Shown: positions 35,056-47,140 of the stretch, one piece after another
How positions within the stretch are numbered: the stretch's first letter is position 1
Layout: every line of letters begins with the position of its first letter
Origin: Fulvia fulva
Taxonomy: Eukaryota > Ascomycota > Dothideomycetes > Mycosphaerellales > Mycosphaerellaceae
DNA length: 64,000 nt
Assembly (NCBI RefSeq): GCF_020509005.1
Contig: NC_063019.1
Coordinates: 1,240,001-1,304,000 of the forward strand
Reading direction: 5' to 3'
The notes under the pieces: model-generated
What the model saw: the letters and a program-made list of their open reading frames with translations, nothing else
Database searches by the model: none
What the model was told of the DNA's origin: nothing
Translations under genes and position numbers: made by a program

Positions 35056-36649
35056 TTAGTGAGGGTAAGTTGATCCAATGCTTCCAAACTTAATGTTGGA
35101 GAAAATGACATTCGAGTTGGGGTATTGTGCCTCGACATCTTTCGGACTACCACCTGTAGTCGGGCAAGGTCCACGTGCGGCACCGATCTGTGAGGGCGAA
35201 GCATTCTCCGGGTAAGTCGAATCGAGCCAATGCATGCTGGCCGCATGGTCATCCCAGATAGACATGACAAGCACCATTCCAGCGTCCATGACCTTGCTGA
35301 CAGCAGCAAGACCTCCCGCAGAACTGAATTTGTCCGTGTCGCCAGTCAGAGATTTGGTCTGCTTGCAGAACGAATCGGTGATCTCATTGGTGCTGGTCAT
35401 GCCTGGGATGTTGGTGTTGGCTTGCTGAATGACCTTACCATTCTGAACGTACAGGCGACGGATGGCAGTCAGAGTCCCGGTGGCGGTGTTGTCGTTGGTG
35501 ATGAATTGTGTCACGACAGTTATCTTGGACTTGCTGTTCACAATCCCAGACGTGCCGTAGAAGGTCTTGTTTCCCCATCGGTATGGGTTGAAATCGCAGC
35601 CATCTTTGTCGCAGTACGACGAGTATCGCTCACCACCGACACCACAGGTAGAGCTGGAAGTACATGGTCCATCGGTAGTGCATGGGTGAGGAGTTACGGC
35701 GTTGGAAATCGAGTTTGCTTCCCAAATGTCCATCTCGGTGCAGCATGAGCCGGTAGGGCCAGTGCCGGAATTTGGGTCTCCATTGGACGGTATCCATCCA
35801 TTCACATTGGCCTGCAAAATTTTAGCGACTGACGGTCGTGGTTCTTTGTTGCTCCGTAGGGCAGCAAATGTTCGGACGCACCTTTCCACCAATGAACTTC
35901 AGGTCCTGCGGACATTGTGCATCACAGTAGCCGGTTCCATACTTGGCACCTGGGATGAGATATATTAGTCCGGATGTTTAATAACGCGAGCAAAGAGCCT
36001 CTGGAGATGCGGAGGCATTGGCTCAATCCGTCTCGGAATGGCTTTTGTAGGAGATCAACTCACCAGCCTTGTTGGTCGGATACTTGGACAAGCCACCATC
36101 GGCATCCATCTTGACAAAGTACAGCGCACCATTGAGTCCACATGGCAGGTTTGAAACATCGACATCAAAGGTGAACTCCATGTTCTTCAACTTGAACATC
36201 TCATACTGGTTTCCGTTGATGAGGTACACCCTCGAGCCGACATTGGAACCGGTCTTGAATTTGAGGTTCAGCGAGTTGCCTCCGCTGGTAGTAATCCCAT
36301 AGGTGCCTGGATAGTCCGCTCCATCAAGCGCGCAGTTGTTCGCACAAGTAGTGGCATCTGGGCACAGGGAAGTGTCCCTTAACAAGTCATATCAGTGCCT
36401 CGTTCTTAAGCTGAATCGAATTACTTACCAAGTGTTGCCGGTGTAGCAATTCGTGTAACCACTGGTGCTGTGCAACCATCTCCAGTTGGCATCCAGCACG
36501 ACTTGAGTGTTCACAGTCGTGCAACCAGATGCGGTGCACTTCTGGTAGCTGACCGGTGGGTGGTTCTCGGGAGTATTGGTCCCGACTTGTTGAGCGTATG
36601 CTGGCGCGATGAGCGCCAGAGTGGCCAAGGCAGCGAAGGAGAGCATCAT
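35056..36649 (-). CDS. Secreted GH7 cellobiohydrolase (CBH1 type)
   Basis: Exons 36429-36649, 36064-36377, 35882-35949 and 35056-35811 give 452 aa, with introns of 51, 114 and 70 nt. The signal peptide is [19 protein letters not shown]. Mature [19 protein letters not shown] starts with the Gln expected to cyclise. The catalytic motif EMDIWEANS provides the nucleophile and acid/base Glu with the Asp between. Tunnel features of exo-acting members include [20 protein letters not shown]. Many Cys are placed as in CBH1. The protein ends [14 protein letters not shown], so there is no linker and no CBM1. It releases cellobiose from cellulose chain ends, which the GH3 enzyme here could then split. 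Confidence 0.93.
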
Positions 36650-38141
36650 TGTCGAATTACTTGCTGGAAGGGTGTTGAAGTTGATGTTGATGCTCAAGAA
36701 AATCCAGAGACTGCGATGGCCTTTTGATTCTTATACATGTTCAGAAGAACCTCTTTGCCGGAGGTCTTGCCATCTTTCCGGACCTGCCTGCTTGCTGCAA
36801 TATGGATTGCTCTTCATCTTCCATTTCCGACACGGAGCTTTTCGAAGGGGCAGCAGCGACCCAGGCTACTGTCTGTAGGCATCTGCAGCGACTTATTGGA
36901 AGATGCATGGCTTCATAATGTGCATCTGGTCTTGGAAAGCCTATCAGATTGACACGGCTGGACTGACCGCAACGACCTGCCCCTTCCCATGCGTTCGTTG
37001 GCACGCGGCGCTGCGGTAGTGGCCATGCGCCCTCTCCCTGGAAATGCACAAGACATGTGCTCGTAGCTATGCGGACTTCCGACAGCCATCAGCTTCACTA
37101 CGTGCGTGGCGTGGCTGGACATTCGGTCGATCTTGACAATCAGCTCTGGTAACGTGTAGATCGTGTACTTGTTGGATCGGGACGACTCACGAAGACACCG
37201 CTTCCGAACAGCTGGTCGGTGCTTGCTGGCACAGGTAATTGACACAAAGCTCCCCAGTCCGCTAGAAGTCTAAACGAGGCTATGAGGGGATCAACCAGTA
37301 TCGACCGACTCTGAGCGGTGCTCGGCGATGAAATCTCTCGAACAGACACGCCTCAAACACCAGAATTGTCGCGTGATTCTTGGACCTCATTTGATGCAAC
37401 ACCAGGCGGTTCAGAGAGCTGCGATGTTACCAGGCACTTCTCAAAGGCTGCTTTCGACTTTAGCCTATATTTGTGCGGATCTCAAGACTTGTAGCCATCG
37501 CTGGTGCATACGCTGCTGATCTGGGGGTTAGTGAATACGAGAAGTTCGCATGCTCGCACATTTCATTGCGGAGAATTGACGACGTGCAATTAAAGACGCA
37601 TATAAGCTACTCGAAAAGGGTTCTGCCCGAGCGGGAGGAAGCAGCGTAGAATGCAGCTCGATTGGTTCAGGACCGACTGATATGTTGAGGGGCCTTGCAT
37701 GTCGCTAGGTACCCGAGCTGTACTTCCTTGTTCAGACAGAGATCGCTAGCAAGCTTTAGAAGCCCTGCGGCACTTTCACACATCTTGGCCGCAGATCAAG
37801 AGCAGACCAGGGCTGAAAGAACCTCGTGGCTGGTCTGCTGTACACCTGGCTCCACGGACCGTGAACCCATATACTTTAGACGCTCCTCGGGTCCTGCAGG
37901 TCAGTGTTTGGTGTTACCTGGCAGCCTCCAGACGTTGGGACCTCCCATTGCCACTCCTTTTTTGAACGGATGCAGATCGCAGAGTGTGCCTAGCATGATC
38001 GACGCCTCGTCAGTGACGGAGCATATCGACCCGAAGAAGTCACCCAGTACGATGTTGCGGAGCATCGATTCCGCTGCGGATAATTACGTGTCGTCACAGT
38101 ATGGCCACAAGAAGTCTTCCAGTAAGAGCTTTGGAGCATGA
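36650..38141. other. Intergenic region upstream of the GH7 gene
   Basis: No convincing gene; a 148-codon plus-strand frame at 37695-38141 has no family signal and is probably chance. A GGCTAA motif (minus strand, near 37460) fits the XlnR/Xyr1 site GGCTAR, about 0.8 kb upstream of the GH7 start. One 6-mer is weak support. Confidence 0.4.
36730..36735 (-). promoter_or_regulatory. TATA element of the GH7 gene
   Basis: TATAAG on the minus strand, about 81 bp upstream of the start codon at 36649. Confidence 0.4.
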
Positions 38142-40710
38142 GGTGGACGCTTGTGCTAGATTTCAAGCCGATGCTTGTTGAAGACGTTCGCAAGAGAGTC
38201 GCAGCTGCTCTAGCCAGCGAACACAGCCATGGTGGTCCTATATCCCACACCAATACTGAATGACAGGATTGATTTCTGCTAATTCTCCATACGTCTACGG
38301 CGTCTGGAAGCGCCGGAGCGCTTTTCAGTGGCCGCGCCAGGTTGTAACTCGTCTAAGTTGTTGCATGCAAACCCTGCTTCCGTTCGGTTATGGTTAAACA
38401 AGATAGCGTCCCGGCGCTGAGAGACACTGTTGGAGTGGAGTATTGTCGCTGTCGTTCCTGGCAAGAGGATGCTAGCCGGCCCAACGCCGGTCATTCACCC
38501 ACACCGCACGGACCACGCCACAACCAAGAATACTGACCAATGAATGGCACGGAAAGATGTGGAGCAATGGTTGGTGAAGAACTTAGAACAATACTACATA
38601 CTGTAACTGAAGAGATGATAACTGTTTAGAGAGGAGTATGAGTGGTAGGATGGTTCGGACTGAAGGTATATGAGCGGATGTTGATTCTTCCCGCCGCCGC
38701 CAACTCTACCCGATCCTAACACTTCTTCTGCCAGATCCTGGTCCTCCCTCCACCTACACGTCAATATCATTTCTGAGATTTTGCTCGCGTTGTCAAGCAT
38801 CTCCATGATAGGGTCAAAGAAAGACATTCCTTAGTCGTCGGTTCGGGGTCACAGCCGACATTTCGCGACACCTTTCTTTGTGATCGTTGCTATGCTCTTC
38901 TTCCTCTTTGGCGATGCTGACTTTGGCGATGCTGAGAGTAGCGCAATTGATGGTATGGATGTGTGAGAAGATGTGGGATAGCAGGGTTAGTCCGTCGGCG
39001 GGTTCCTCTGATGCGGCATCTGGGCCCAAGGGAGGAGGAAACATCACGTCTGAAATAGGGATCGACTCACGGACAGTGGGAATGAAGTCGTCATCGCACA
39101 TGTGTCGGGTACCTTCCTTTTTTGTGTAGCTCCTGCTCGTCGGTGTCGACAGTGGCGACTGCGCAAGTTGTCGGACCTTGCAACAAGTTGATGGCGTCAC
39201 CTGCATCCTGAGAATCCGATGTGCCTTTTGCACTTGCTAAGGATTTACCTACATTCTTGACGCCGAAAAGTCAGTCCTGTCAACGGCACGCGGTCGTGAG
39301 CTGAAGCAATCTTTGCCGCGCGTTTTACATGCGCCATTCCGTGCTCAATATCGTGAATGCAATCCACTCCAAAGGTGAATTGAACACAATGGAATTGTCA
39401 GTGGCTTGCTGACTACGATGGACATGCACCTGCAGCCTGATATGAAGTTCACCTGCTTTTTACGTCAGCAGCTACTGCTTCATCGCTCAACGTACCTACG
39501 CCAGAGCACATCTTACCTTCCTCTGGCTCATGTCATTGCTCTAGTGTCAACAGATCGCTCTTCTTCCAGTAGCCCTGCACCTTTTAACCATCTTGTTCTT
39601 CTTCCTCTCATCCACATCTCTCGTCTCTTTGCATCAGCTTCACCGACGTTGCATACCTTCATCCACCTTCTTCTGATCCTTGCATGCCTTCTCTTCCTCA
39701 CGCTGTCAGAGGTACATCTATGCTCCTTCAGACTTCGGCGATACATCCTCCACGGCTATCATCAGAAAGAGAGCTTGAAGCAACCACCCTCGAAACGGTA
39801 CTTGGACTTGCTGCCTCTCCAGCTCGGTCCTCCCACGCTCACCAGGCAGATACAATGAGCAAAGCAGCCCTCCTGGCCTCAGAATCTCTGCCTAGACACT
39901 CGCAAGCAATCTCAGTTGCCCAAGGCTGGCAGGTCTGGTCCTCTTCTCATCACCGACCAGAAGGAGCTTGCTCGTACCATCTCACATCGAACGCAACATC
40001 CCACACCAACCACCGTCCTCCACCCTCTCAGACTATGAATGTTGCAGACAACGTCCACATCTTCAGGCAGGTCTTCCTGGCGCGTGATGAAGAAAAGTTC
40101 CCTGCGAATCCCCGTGTACTTTGTCGAATCAAAATCAAGAAAACTGATGCCTGTTGTGATCGCCTGCTCAGCATTTGCTGACCCCTGCCAAGAAGTAGGA
40201 GATGTGGCGACAGGATCCAAAGTTCGATGTCGGTGGTTGGAACAGAGTGGAAGAAAGGAATTCAGGAGATCGTTACAGAAGGCGCGGCGGGGCCGGAGCT
40301 GCCAAGATATGTGTTGGTCAGCTGCAAACATGCGCTGCTCTCCAGTCAGGAAGATAGGTGCTCGTGCAAACCTTAATCATGTGTAGCATCTCCACAATCA
40401 AAAAGACGAACATTCTGTCTCCCAGTGATCGCTGCTTCCTTCGTGGTCCACCGTGTTAGCAGTCTCTCGACATCACAATCTGGCGACGTCTCGTTGTCGC
40501 CTATCGGCCTGATATCGTTGTCGGATGCTACAGCAGCGTCGAACAAGTGGACGACGGCGGCTCCGTAGCGCAGTGCGCTGGTCCACTTGTACGTTAATAC
40601 CATCCAGGATCAGTGAGCCAGGCGTGGCCATTGAGAAGCATCATGCTCGATCTGGGTTATGAGCTGTGCAAATTGGCTCTTGAGAATGTGTCGCTGTTTC
40701 GTGCACAAAT
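38142..40710. other. Long region of unresolved coding potential
   Basis: Several frames compete. On the plus strand a pyrimidine-rich leader before the ATG at 39684 could open a gene of up to 165 codons, with possible GT-AG introns. On the minus strand 40373-40603 (76 codons, ALRYGAAVVHLFDAAVASDN) and a frame near 40040-40190 (SFLDFDSTKYTGIRRELFFI) also look partly coding. None is consistent enough to call. No tRNA or repeat was confirmed. Confidence 0.35.
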
Positions 40711-43032
40711 CTATTCTCCTGCCTCATATATGCCGAGCCATTTGAGGTATGGTTCCGAGGCGGGTTCGTGGCCCAAGTATGAGGCCAGAGTCTTCATCTC
40801 TGGTTGACTTCCTCCCTTGCAAAGAACCATATCACGATATCTTCGCCCGTTCTCTACGTTCATGCGGTCACTTGCAAACCCAGTCTCGAAGATATTGATC
40901 GCAAACAAGCCACCCCTAGTGGGTGTGTGTGTCGTTAGTTTTCACCCGCGGTGTGCAATTAGGCTCAAACTTACAGGATGTAGGCATAGTATCCCGCATC
41001 GTATCTCCCATGAATGGCGCGGAATACTGTTTGACCTTGACAGTACTCCCAGCCTTCTTCATCGAGTTCGTTGACCCCGTGTATGCTACAAACTTCGGAG
41101 CGCAATTGATTGTAGAGAGTGGCGAGATTGGTTCGTTCAAGATCTTTGTGGGACTGAGGGCTGTGAACCAAAATATCGTAAGTAGCGAAGAATAGCTCGT
41201 TCAGCGACGTGCGGACTCGGCGATGTTTTTCGTTGGCTCCTAGCAAGACAGCTTGTTCGCGACTAAGCTGGCGTGGTGGGATAACATCCGAATAATCTGT
41301 GTCCGCCCCGATTCTCTGGTTCTTTTCATTGTGCTGAAGCGACAGCCACGCCTGTCGCATATTGGACTGATGTACGAGTAGTGGAGGGAGACGTCGGCGA
41401 TGATCCGCGGATCCCAGAAGAACTGCTCCAGCATCATACTAGGTGTCTCCACGAAATCACTATCAACCGCATGAAGCTTGGAAAATCGAGTGCGGCTTAA
41501 CAGACAATGGTATATATGTCCTAGTTCGTGGAAGAGGCTTCGTATATAATTCAGATCGAGCAAGGTCGGCCTGTCCATTGTCGGTTTTAGGTGATTCATC
41601 ACGAGGCACGAACAGGGGTGGAACCAACTCCCGTCCGGGGCTTGATATCTCTGTTTGACGGCCGTCAGCATTAAGGGGACAAGATTCTGCAGAATGACGG
41701 ATACTGACTCTCTGCAGGGCGTATTGACCAGTATGTGTGAATTTTCCATCGCGTGGAAATAGATCGAGATACGCATAGCCCAGAAACTCGGGGTCCCCGG
41801 AATCGTCGACTATCCAGGCGGAATGCATCTGAACGTCCTCGTGCCAAATCAGCTTTTGGTCCAACACTGAACGATCTCCGCTGGTCTCGATCGGAACAAG
41901 TTTAAAACCGAAGATTTGCACGTATATTTCGAACATTTTCGTCAAGGTCGTTGAGCTCGAAATACTCTGATAGGGGAGGTCCTTGGTTGTTACCACTTCT
42001 CTTTATATCATCATTTTTCTCGAAATAGGCTTTGTCCCAGAAGAACAGCTTGTCGCTATTCATATGTGCGCCGTGCGCAGCGGACTCTTCCACTTTCAAG
42101 AGCAGCAACTCATGAGCAGAGCGTTCAGCGACTGGCCTGAGAGCGGCGCGCACCTCCGATAACAACCGCAGCACAGCGGCAGGGGTCTGCACCATCTTCT
42201 GCGACGTCTTGAATTCAAAGTGGTTAGCCCAGCCAAGTAGTCGCGCTGTGTCGTCTCGGAGAAGGATGAGTTCGCGATGAAGAGGGATATTGTGAGGTAC
42301 GCGGTTCATGACGGCGTAGAATATTTTCTTCCGGACTGTTTCGTCCGATGCGAGTTCGAGCACAGACGTGCTATACGGCTTTTTGGTAGGTAGCCAGAGG
42401 CATCCCGCGTGCTCGCTGTTGCTTTAGCCTTGAACCAGTCGGGATATGAAGCTGGTGGGCAGACCTTTAAGCTCGTCACTGGTAAGCCATAGACCCGTAT
42501 TCTCATTCGCGAGATTCTTGCGACACTGCTTGGCCAATTGATGAGCTCTTTTCTTCAGTATCACGAAATTCTCGCGGGAGTCGGCATCCATGATCCCGCA
42601 TCTTCCTGCTACAAAGCTTTGGTGGAACTTGGTCAGATAGTATCACGACATCTCGCCGAAAGTGGCTGAAGAAGTAGCTCTGACCTGTTCTACGATGTGG
42701 TTCACAAGGGCGAAAAGCTTTCTCTGCGAGAAAACTTCAACCTCAGCGGCTTGGAATATATCTGCGGCGGAGTGGGAGGCCTCCCGGACTTCTTTCGCTG
42801 GATGGGTGGAAGCATAGAAGCGAAGGTGGTTCTCTCTCCCCGACCTGACATTTTCGTCCTCGGCTAATGGCCGCACGGTGTTCTCGAAAGTGGCATTGTC
42901 GGGCGTAATGCTTGCTACTATACGGTGGTATAGATCCGTAGTACTCCTTGGCAAGGTCGACGCTTCGGCGAGTATTGCGGCGGCTGTTGTGTCGAACGAG
43001 GGGGGCTTCTTGAGTCGGAATGGGTCGAGCAT
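40711..43032 (-). pseudogene. M3-family oligopeptidase (saccharolysin-like), decayed
   Basis: Pieces of one M3 zinc metallopeptidase run in order on the minus strand from a possible start at 43032 (MLDPFRLKKPPSFD). The N-terminal piece contains TFENTVRPLAEDENVRSGRE. In-frame stops lie at 42643-42645 (TGA) and 42424-42426 (TAA). The frame shifts near 41950 (to KMFEIYVQIFGF, FLGYAYLDLFPRDGKF), again near 41700 (to the zinc motif FHELGHIYH, 41516-41530, and FVETPSMMLEQFFW) and near 41370 (to NMRQAWLSLQHNE, GRYDAGYYAYIL). A normal 59-nt intron (40916-40974) leads to an intact last exon (GGLFAINIFETGF... GRRYRDMVLCKGGSQPEMK). The enzyme would cleave short peptides in cytosol or mitochondria. At least three frameshifts and two stops make it non-functional. 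Confidence 0.8.
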
Positions 43033-43610
43033 ACATACAGAGTGGCATTCTCGAAGAATCCTTTCCACTCGTTCTCGGTGAAGTTCTCGCTGACCTAGTA
43101 ACGTAGTGTATGTGTTGCGTGTGAGCGATGCCTACTCGGCGATGATCGGGTTCGAAGAAATACGTACCTCCAGTCTAACAGGAACGGAGCATACGTAAGC
43201 TAGCTGCGCACACCAGGAGCCTAGATAAGACTTAGCCTAAAGTCCCTCAAAATGTTAAAACTAGAGACCTTCCAGACTCGATCAGGAACACGCCCCATTG
43301 ACAAATCACAGCGTGTTGTATAGTCTGTGGAGCTGTATCTACCGCCGTGTTCATGTCGAAACTCGGAACGGCTTCATTACTTGCCTTGAGCAACAGTCTG
43401 GCGGAGTCATTACTTCTCGTCTGTCTTGCTGCGTCTGCTCGCTGACCTCGAAGATGCGCCGAGTTCCGGTTTGTACAGGCTGGTCCTACCTGGTATCGTC
43501 ATCTGGCAGCTGATATGCAGCCTACAATTGGAGACTCGCCATAGGAGTTGCACTTATCCTGCGGGCTGAGATACTGCAGGAGACTTGAGTAATTACAATT
43601 CATGATTCAA
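43033..43610. other. Intergenic, nothing recognised
   Basis: No coding frame, repeat or RNA gene could be supported in these 578 bp. A GGTTCGA at about 43149 is not followed by a tRNA-like context. Confidence 0.45.
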
Positions 43611-44558
43611 TCATGCAGGAGCATAGTCTTCAATGTCGTGGTCAATTCCAGGAGGTCCATACCCAGAGGTCGCTCTCCTCATAGATTCCATGTTCATCCG
43701 TTCGTCCCATGAGGCGTACCATCCCAGGAAGTTCGCAATACTCGTGAATGTAAACACCGCACGGTCGATCTCATTGATCCGGTGGTAGATCACAACTCTC
43801 CATGAGAAGTCTTCCGCTGAGTCCTCGTCATCTTGGTCGGGGACAGGCTGACAGTAAGCGTACATACTCGTCCAAGTGTTATTCTTGAACTCAGGAGTAG
43901 TATCTGGCCACTGCTGCTTAAAGTCCAAAACCACGCCTGCGGCAACCTCAAGCTCGTCATCAAGGTAGTCTGCGCCCATGTTGACCCATTCATCTGGATC
44001 AGCGGCAGTCTCAAGTCTACCACGCAGGAGTTCCTCATCCTCAACATACTTTTCCTCTACCATCGAGAAGTCGCAAATCCCACTATGCCGGAAATCGGCA
44101 TCATCAAGCACCCCATTCGTAACACTGAGAAAATCTGTCAGCTCAGCAGGTAACTCCAATTTCCCCTCCTCGTCCTCAAGCAATTCCCCATCCTTCGTCT
44201 CATCCAAAACTTCTTCCAAAATCCTCAAAAAGTTCTTTCTCAACTCCTCCCCAACCGGAGGCTTAGTACCATCAAGCAGCCAATGCTTCTCGATCAGTCT
44301 CTTAACATCGTCCAGAGAATCAACCTCTGCTTCCAATCTTGCTTGATTCTTCAACTCATCCGGAGCATCCTCAGGAACTGGAGGTTCACCCTTCCACATC
44401 TTGTGTCCCTCCGTCAAGCGGGACCAGCAACGTGTCATGGCAAAAATGCCCTGGAAATTGGAGTAGGGTGCACTGCGATGTCCCGAGATTCGAGCTTCCA
44501 GAAAGGCTTTATTTGCTGCCGCCATTCTGGTGCGGAAAGCAGTGACGGTTTGCTCCAT
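43611..44558 (-). CDS. Hypothetical acidic protein, possible SMI1/KNR4 (SUKH) relative
   Basis: A single exon of 315 aa starting MEQTVTAFRTRMAAANKAFL. The protein is strongly acidic. The segment LELPAELTDFLSVTNGVLDD recalls the SMI1/KNR4-like fold signature (LPxxLxxFLxxxNG), with KQQWPDTTPEF and FTFTSIANFLGWYASWDERM as later conserved-looking blocks. SUKH proteins act as scaffolds in cell-wall signalling (Knr4) or bind partners. No signal peptide or membrane helix is seen. The family link is tentative and rests on one motif. Confidence 0.6.
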   Translation of the reverse strand: MEQTVTAFRTRMAAANKAFLEARISGHRSAPYSNFQGIFAMTRCWSRLTEGHKMWKGEPPVPEDAPDELKNQARLEAEVDSLDDVKRLIEKHWLLDGTKPPVGEELRKNFLRILEEVLDETKDGELLEDEEGKLELPAELTDFLSVTNGVLDDADFRHSGICDFSMVEEKYVEDEELLRGRLETAADPDEWVNMGADYLDDELEVAAGVVLDFKQQWPDTTPEFKNNTWTSMYAYCQPVPDQDDEDSAEDFSWRVVIYHRINEIDRAVFTFTSIANFLGWYASWDERMNMESMRRATSGYGPPGIDHDIEDYAPA

Positions 44559-45043
44559 CTTGACCGTGGTATAGTGTTTTCCTTGGCTCCGGATAGGTTC
44601 CCTGGGCAGAGAAAGGTGTACTTGGTAAAGGGGAGGCTTGGGAAGATATGCAGTGTGCAGTCATTAGGCAGCCATGCCCTCGGAAGGAGGGTAAATTTAT
44701 GCCATGTGATTCGCAGACTTTGAGTTCGGCGCCTGTCATCATGGTGCGTGTGCGTGTTAGTGTATTCTTGGCGTGAAGATCTTATGGCTCGCGCGGTTCG
44801 TGTTTTGAGGATGGAGAACTGAGCTTCGGAGCTTACCTTGCTTCCTCCCTTCACGTAGGCCACGATACTCACGTCGATCGATACAACTGAGTGCAAGTAT
44901 GCAAACTCCTCGCCATCGGTCACGTGCCCTAGACGAAGGTGCTAAAGCGAGTGAGTTGCTTAATGAACATGTACCGCTACAATTCAACGCGTCCGACCAT
45001 CTTTCTCTCGCTCTGCCTCTTGCATAAAGAACTGAAAGTGGCG
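44559..45043. other. Intergenic, nothing recognised
   Basis: Short frames on both strands overlap without coding character. The region contains the promoter side of the gene at 43611-44558. Confidence 0.4.
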
Positions 45044-45420
45044 CTACATGTCGTGCTCATGGCTCACATATCCAGGCGTATCTGCGTCTTTCACAGAGTT
45101 TCCTGTCCGAGATAGCTTAGGTCCCGTGATGAACATCATCGGCAGGTATTGAACCTTGAGCTCGCTACTCATACGGTGGCGATCACAAAGGCTAAAACCG
45201 AGGCGACAAAAGATATCCATCGCATTTGCGGACGTGCCCCACGGGCAATATGGTTCGTGTTGTCTTGACACGAGTGAATAACCAGTCACTGGGACCAGCC
45301 TGCAGATACACCTCAGACTGCTCCCACGCCTTGCTCAGAGCTGTTGTCTGCGGAATCTTGGCGAATGTGTCTGAATTGAGGATCAGTAGGGCCGCGTCGT
45401 GCTACTGATCCAGCTCTGGC
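45044..45420 (-). pseudogene. Gene fragment of unknown family
   Basis: Two overlapping minus-strand frames have coding character in turn: HDAALLILNSDTFAKIPQTT up to about 45245, then MDIFCRLGFSLCDRHRMSS and SELKVQYLPMMFITGPKLS to the stop at 45044. This looks like one protein broken by a frameshift, with no recognisable start. A GNAT-like reading (LGF, RM) was considered but is not supported. Confidence 0.3.
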
Positions 45421-45441
45421 ATCGTGGGACCAGGGAGGATC

Positions 45442-46227
45442 TTAGCATTCCAGAACAGATAGATCGCCGCTGTCGGTTTCGGTGTGATCGGCAGTCGTGG
45501 TCTCAAGACTACTAGTCGACGGATCACGATTTTGTAGCGTGGAGCAACTCAGTATGCTCCTCCTGAGTTCCCGAGCCGTCGGTGCAATACTTCGTCGCTC
45601 GTGGTCGGGAAAGAGTGCACCGGTGGCCACATCGTGCTCACTGCAGCGTCCTGAGCGCCATGCAGCAGCGAGCAACCATACAGCACGAACAGCACGAGTC
45701 TCCTCCACCCAGCTCGGGTCCTCGAGATGAGCAGGAGTTGGAATGGTCTGTAGCGCCGGCCTCGGGAATAGATGGTTGTGGTGCGAAAACGGGTCGGAAT
45801 TCTCAACTTTGTAGTATGTGAGTGTAGTAAGGTAGTCCAACTTGGTGCGGAGGACCCAGGAAACAAGGTCATGGATACGGACTGCTTGGGCGACAAGGTG
45901 GAATAGCTTTTCGTCATGCGGAAGAGGGCTCCAGGATGGTAGCGCTCTGGCTCTATCAATCGCTTCGACGTCGGCGGAGGTGAGCAGCTCGATGTCGTCC
46001 TGGGAGCCTGGAGCGCGGACTTTGATGTACAACACGATTGGTCCAATGAGGCCAACCGACGTACTGTTGACGATAGACCAGAAGACTTGGTCCGAATTCT
46101 GATGGAAGATGGCCCATAGTCGCGGCGATGCGAGCGTTCCAGCATACAAAGTCTTCAGATCCGGTAGGTGCAGAAGTACGTGGAGCAAGAGTCCTGCCGG
46201 TAGCGCGGAGAGTCTGTCTGTCGTCAT
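45442..46227 (-). CDS. F-box-like domain protein
   Basis: A single exon of 261 aa. Residues about 5-45 (LSALPAGLLLHVLLHLPDLK, then YAGTLASPRLWAIF) match the F-box pattern LPxxLLxxILxxLPDLxxL. The rest, with an Asp/Glu-rich middle, the helix HLVAQAVRIHDLVSWVLRTK and a Ser/Thr-rich tail (SSLETTTADHTETDSGDLS), is typical of fungal F-box-like proteins of unknown target. F-box proteins recruit substrates to SCF ubiquitin ligases through Skp1; binding here is inferred. Start chosen at MTTDRLSALP because the F-box follows at once. Confidence 0.68.
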   Translation of the reverse strand: MTTDRLSALPAGLLLHVLLHLPDLKTLYAGTLASPRLWAIFHQNSDQVFWSIVNSTSVGLIGPIVLYIKVRAPGSQDDIELLTSADVEAIDRARALPSWSPLPHDEKLFHLVAQAVRIHDLVSWVLRTKLDYLTTLTYYKVENSDPFSHHNHLFPRPALQTIPTPAHLEDPSWVEETRAVRAVWLLAAAWRSGRCSEHDVATGALFPDHERRSIAPTARELRRSILSCSTLQNRDPSTSSLETTTADHTETDSGDLSVLEC

Positions 46228-47140
46228 GGCAAGCTGCTGATAATTTCTGCGCTGATGAGAGTGTACTGCTATGCAGCTGAAGAGAACACTACTACCACAG
46301 GTGAGCGAGAGGTTTTAAACCGTCAATTGCAGGGAGCCGGAAAGATATGTTGCCGGGATCTTCATCAGGCTCTTTCCCATTTCGTACAGTCGGCTCTCGG
46401 CACAGGACTGCGCAACGCAATTGTCGGCCCATGCGGACTTCCAAGGTGACTGAGCAGATGTTTGACGAGGTCTTCTCAAATCGTTGCGAGGATGCTCCTC
46501 TGTCAGCTAGTCAAGTAACGAGCCCATTGCAGTCGCACTATCGTGCGTAGAGTCAGGTGCAGTGTGGCAGCACCGATCTTGTTCATCGAGTAGTTCGATG
46601 GCTCCAGTGGCCATGAGTGTCACTGATGCTAGCTAAGGATGTTGAAGAGTGTGGTTAATGTTGATGGCAGTGGTGATGTTCAGGGATGATGGGAAAGTGC
46701 AACGCGAAAGTCACACGCTAGGTCGCGTGCATGCCAAGCTTTCTGCTTTAGGGAGGGACGATCAAGACCGATCCAAGCTGCCCAGCTGGCTGTACACTTG
46801 ATACATCTTTACGTGAGCGTCACTGATCCCAATGTCGACTGACAGATTCCTCTAAAGCTGCAAGACTCTGTGTGCACCATGATCCAATGCTTCTGGACCG
46901 CGCCCATGCCCTTTGATCAACCCTGATGCTCGAGGACGAACGGAACAACCTTAATCTCAGGGGCCCGTCCTGCGGGCACGCCGTGGACATGAGAGAAACA
47001 TCGCCATCACACTCACGAAGTTCGAGAGTAGGTACGCGCTCATGCCGCGCCGTCAAGATGAGGAACTGTACATGGAGATGGTCTGAACCGGGCGCATCCA
47101 CAAGTGCACTAAAGGCAGCTCGTTGCGGATTCATTGGGGA
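46228..47140. other. Intergenic, nothing recognised
   Basis: 913 bp with only short frames. A plus-strand frame (46926-47150) overlaps the next gene's start out of frame and is not supported. Confidence 0.4.

Noticed and set aside
37695..38141. 148-codon plus-strand frame
   Set aside because: Composition is not clearly coding, its start is not in a good context, a competing minus frame overlaps, and no domain is seen.
39684..40181. 165-codon plus-strand frame after a pyrimidine-rich leader
   Set aside because: Plausible promoter context, but a minus-strand frame over the same bases looks at least as coding; I could not choose, so no gene is called.
40558..40620. tRNA-like string GGCTCCGTAGCGCAGTGCGC with a partly pairing 3' end
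   Set aside because: It resembles a D-arm, but no B box (GGTTCGAnnCC) follows and the total length is too short for a tRNA.
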